DNA from: UBA5500 sp023622465
Lineage (GTDB): Bacteria > Bacillota > UBA994 > UBA5500
Assembly: GCA_023622465.1 (NCBI GenBank)
Contig: JAMNZE010000078.1
Location: forward strand, 1-14,579
Direction of reading: 5' to 3'
DNA: 14,579 nt
The position numbers and the translations under genes were made by a program. Within the stretch, counting starts at the first letter, position 1. Each line of letters begins with the position of its first letter. Of this stretch, positions 13,398 through 14,579 are shown piece after piece. The notes below the pieces were generated by a model that saw nothing but the letters and a program-made list of their open reading frames with translations, was not told the origin of the DNA and searched no databases.

Positions 13398-14000
13398 ATG
13401 ACGAATCAATCCCAGCCAGCCATCGGAGAGCAAATGGGCGCGATCTGGCAGAAGCTTGGAAGTAACCGTCTACTAATATTAGGGTTGATAGGGGTGGTGG
13501 CCCTTCTGGCCCTACAACTCCTCTGGCCGGGCCAAGAAGCATCGGCACCAATATTGCCTTCCACCTTAGTAGATACCAATCAGCCCAACAGTCAAGAAAA
13601 TTCGCTCCAACAGATAGCCGACTATCGTCAGGGATTGGAACAACAGTTGGCCGAACTGCTATCCCAAATACAGGGCGTGGGCAACGTGCAGGTCATGATT
13701 GCGTTAGAGAGCGGTTTAGAAATTGTGCCCGCCGTTAGTATGCAGACTTCACAAAGAACGACAGAAGAAAAGGATAGTCAGGGCGGGACTCGCCTTACTA
13801 CCGAGGAGAGCCAATCTAGTAATTTGGTGACCAATAATAATCAGTTGCTGTCGTTGCAAGAAAAGTTGCCGCCAATTAAAGGCGTGGTGATAGTGGCCCA
13901 GGGGGCCGATAAGGCGGCGGTTCGTTTGGAGTTGATGCGAGCAGTGCAAACAATCTGCAACGTACCCGCCTACGCGGTGGAAGTATTACCGGGGAAATGA
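13398..14000 (+). CDS. spoIIIAG: Stage III sporulation protein AG, channel ring component
   Basis: SpoIIIAG forms a large oligomeric ring in the space between mother cell and forespore. The 200-residue product has one membrane helix at ~24-43, a linker, and a ring-building domain starting with LSQIQGVGNVQVMIALESG and continuing after a polar loop (EEKDSQGG..ESQSSN) to PPIKGVVIVAQGADKAAVRLEL. The insertion of the polar loop into the domain is a known SpoIIIAG trait. ATG 13398 follows GGGGGGA. The nine-base gap to spoIIIAH contains the ribosome binding site of the latter. Confidence 0.95.
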   Translation: MTNQSQPAIGEQMGAIWQKLGSNRLLILGLIGVVALLALQLLWPGQEASAPILPSTLVDTNQPNSQENSLQQIADYRQGLEQQLAELLSQIQGVGNVQVMIALESGLEIVPAVSMQTSQRTTEEKDSQGGTRLTTEESQSSNLVTNNNQLLSLQEKLPPIKGVVIVAQGADKAAVRLELMRAVQTICNVPAYAVEVLPGK

Positions 14001-14009
14001 GGGAGAAAG

Positions 14010-14558
14010 ATGGTCGTCCAAGGAAAACCTTTGATGTTCAGCTTGGCTTTGTTGCTCTTATTGGCTGTTTCTGGATACTATCTAATGAACAGTTATTATA
14101 AGAATCTACCTCTCCTAGTGGAAGAGGGAGAACCTCATATACCTACCGATGGGACGCCCACACCGGGATTAATGCCCGATGGGCTACCCGATAGTTTTAC
14201 GCAACCGGAGAAAGACTTTTTCAACGAGCATCGTTTAGAACGGGAAAAACAGCGTAGTATACAGTTAGAGTTGTTGCGGGAAGTGATAAATAACAGCAAC
14301 ACTAGCGATGAGGTGCGCCAACAGGCCCAACAGACCTGGTTGGAATTGACAACAACTATGGAGAAAGAACTGACGGTTGAAAAGCTGGTGATCGGCAAAG
14401 GTTACTCCGATGCCTTGTTGTTGCTGAACGGTGATGTGGCCCATATATTAGTTAAAACCGAGGGGCTGAATCAAGCCCAAGCCATCCAGATCATCGAATT
14501 AGTAGCCAGCACCCTACAAATAGACGTTAACAATGTGCGGGTGATAGAAAGAAAATGA
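14010..14558 (+). CDS. spoIIIAH: Stage III sporulation protein AH, SpoIIQ partner
   Basis: SpoIIIAH spans the mother-cell membrane and binds forespore SpoIIQ across the intermembrane space. The 182-residue product has one membrane helix at ~8-26, a proline-rich linker (PTDGTPTPGLMPDG), a long charged helix region (HRLEREKQRSIQLELLREV) and a C-terminal YscJ/FliF-like ring-building domain (VEKLVIGKGYSDALLLLNGD to NNVRVIERK). ATG 14010 follows GAGGGAGA. This is the last operon gene seen; only 21 bases follow in the window, so it is unknown whether the transcript continues. Confidence 0.96.
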   Translation: MVVQGKPLMFSLALLLLLAVSGYYLMNSYYKNLPLLVEEGEPHIPTDGTPTPGLMPDGLPDSFTQPEKDFFNEHRLEREKQRSIQLELLREVINNSNTSDEVRQQAQQTWLELTTTMEKELTVEKLVIGKGYSDALLLLNGDVAHILVKTEGLNQAQAIQIIELVASTLQIDVNNVRVIERK

Positions 14559-14579
14559 ACGGACACCCTTTCCTTGCCC

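Noticed and set aside
11579..13398. Internal sigma-E promoter ahead of spoIIIAF or spoIIIAG, as reported in Bacillus
   Set aside because: The CATA-containing sites that I found by eye (near 12266 and 12813) have no matching -35 element at the right distance.
1..14579. CRISPR arrays, tRNA or rRNA genes, insertion sequences, prophage or defence genes
   Set aside because: No regularly spaced repeats, cloverleaf-like segments, transposases or known defence motifs were seen; most gaps between genes are short and are accounted for by terminators and promoters.

Overview
The window looks like a chromosome segment from an anaerobic, endospore-forming member of the Clostridia (Peptococcaceae or Desulfotomaculum/Moorella-like). 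This rests on a complete spoIIIA sporulation operon, the C-terminal end of what looks like a PAS-containing sensory [FeFe] hydrogenase next to a SpoIIE-type phosphatase, a corrinoid adenosyltransferase, strong AGGAGG-type ribosome binding sites and frequent TTG/GTG starts. I infer the taxon from gene content and cannot place it more precisely.

Layout. (a) 1-1347: the end of a PAS-domain protein, coupled by a 4-base overlap to a PP2C/SpoIIE-family phosphatase whose 3' part is out of frame; a strong hairpin follows. (b) 1555-2725: a membrane GT2 glycosyltransferase, also split by a frame change, with a terminator. (c) 2856-4034: cob(I)alamin adenosyltransferase and a membrane-anchored protein of unknown function, with a terminator. 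(d) 4162-6470: a likely three-gene operon of an M42 metallopeptidase, a HAD hydrolase and a flavin reductase-like protein, ending at a terminator shared with the convergent gene. (e) 6516-7871, minus strand: an ATP-grasp-like protein of unknown substrate with a large imperfect palindrome in its promoter region. (f) 8030-9212: a small zinc-ribbon protein and a patatin-like phospholipase, each followed by a terminator. (g) 9446-14558: spoIIIAA to spoIIIAH, eight tightly packed genes behind a good sigma-E-type promoter. In known spore formers these proteins build the mother-cell side of the SpoIIIA-SpoIIQ channel.

The most notable features are the two damaged genes in the first 2.7 kb. Each looks as if a short internal segment has been lost, with the same net frame change, while the sequence on both sides is otherwise clean. 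This fits either two recent deletions or assembly/consensus errors. I found no CRISPR array, transposase, tRNA or rRNA, and no clearly new multi-gene system. The most open-ended items are the ATP-grasp-like gene with its operator-like palindrome, the unexplained 130-base leader before the last terminator, and the start codon of spoIIIAE.
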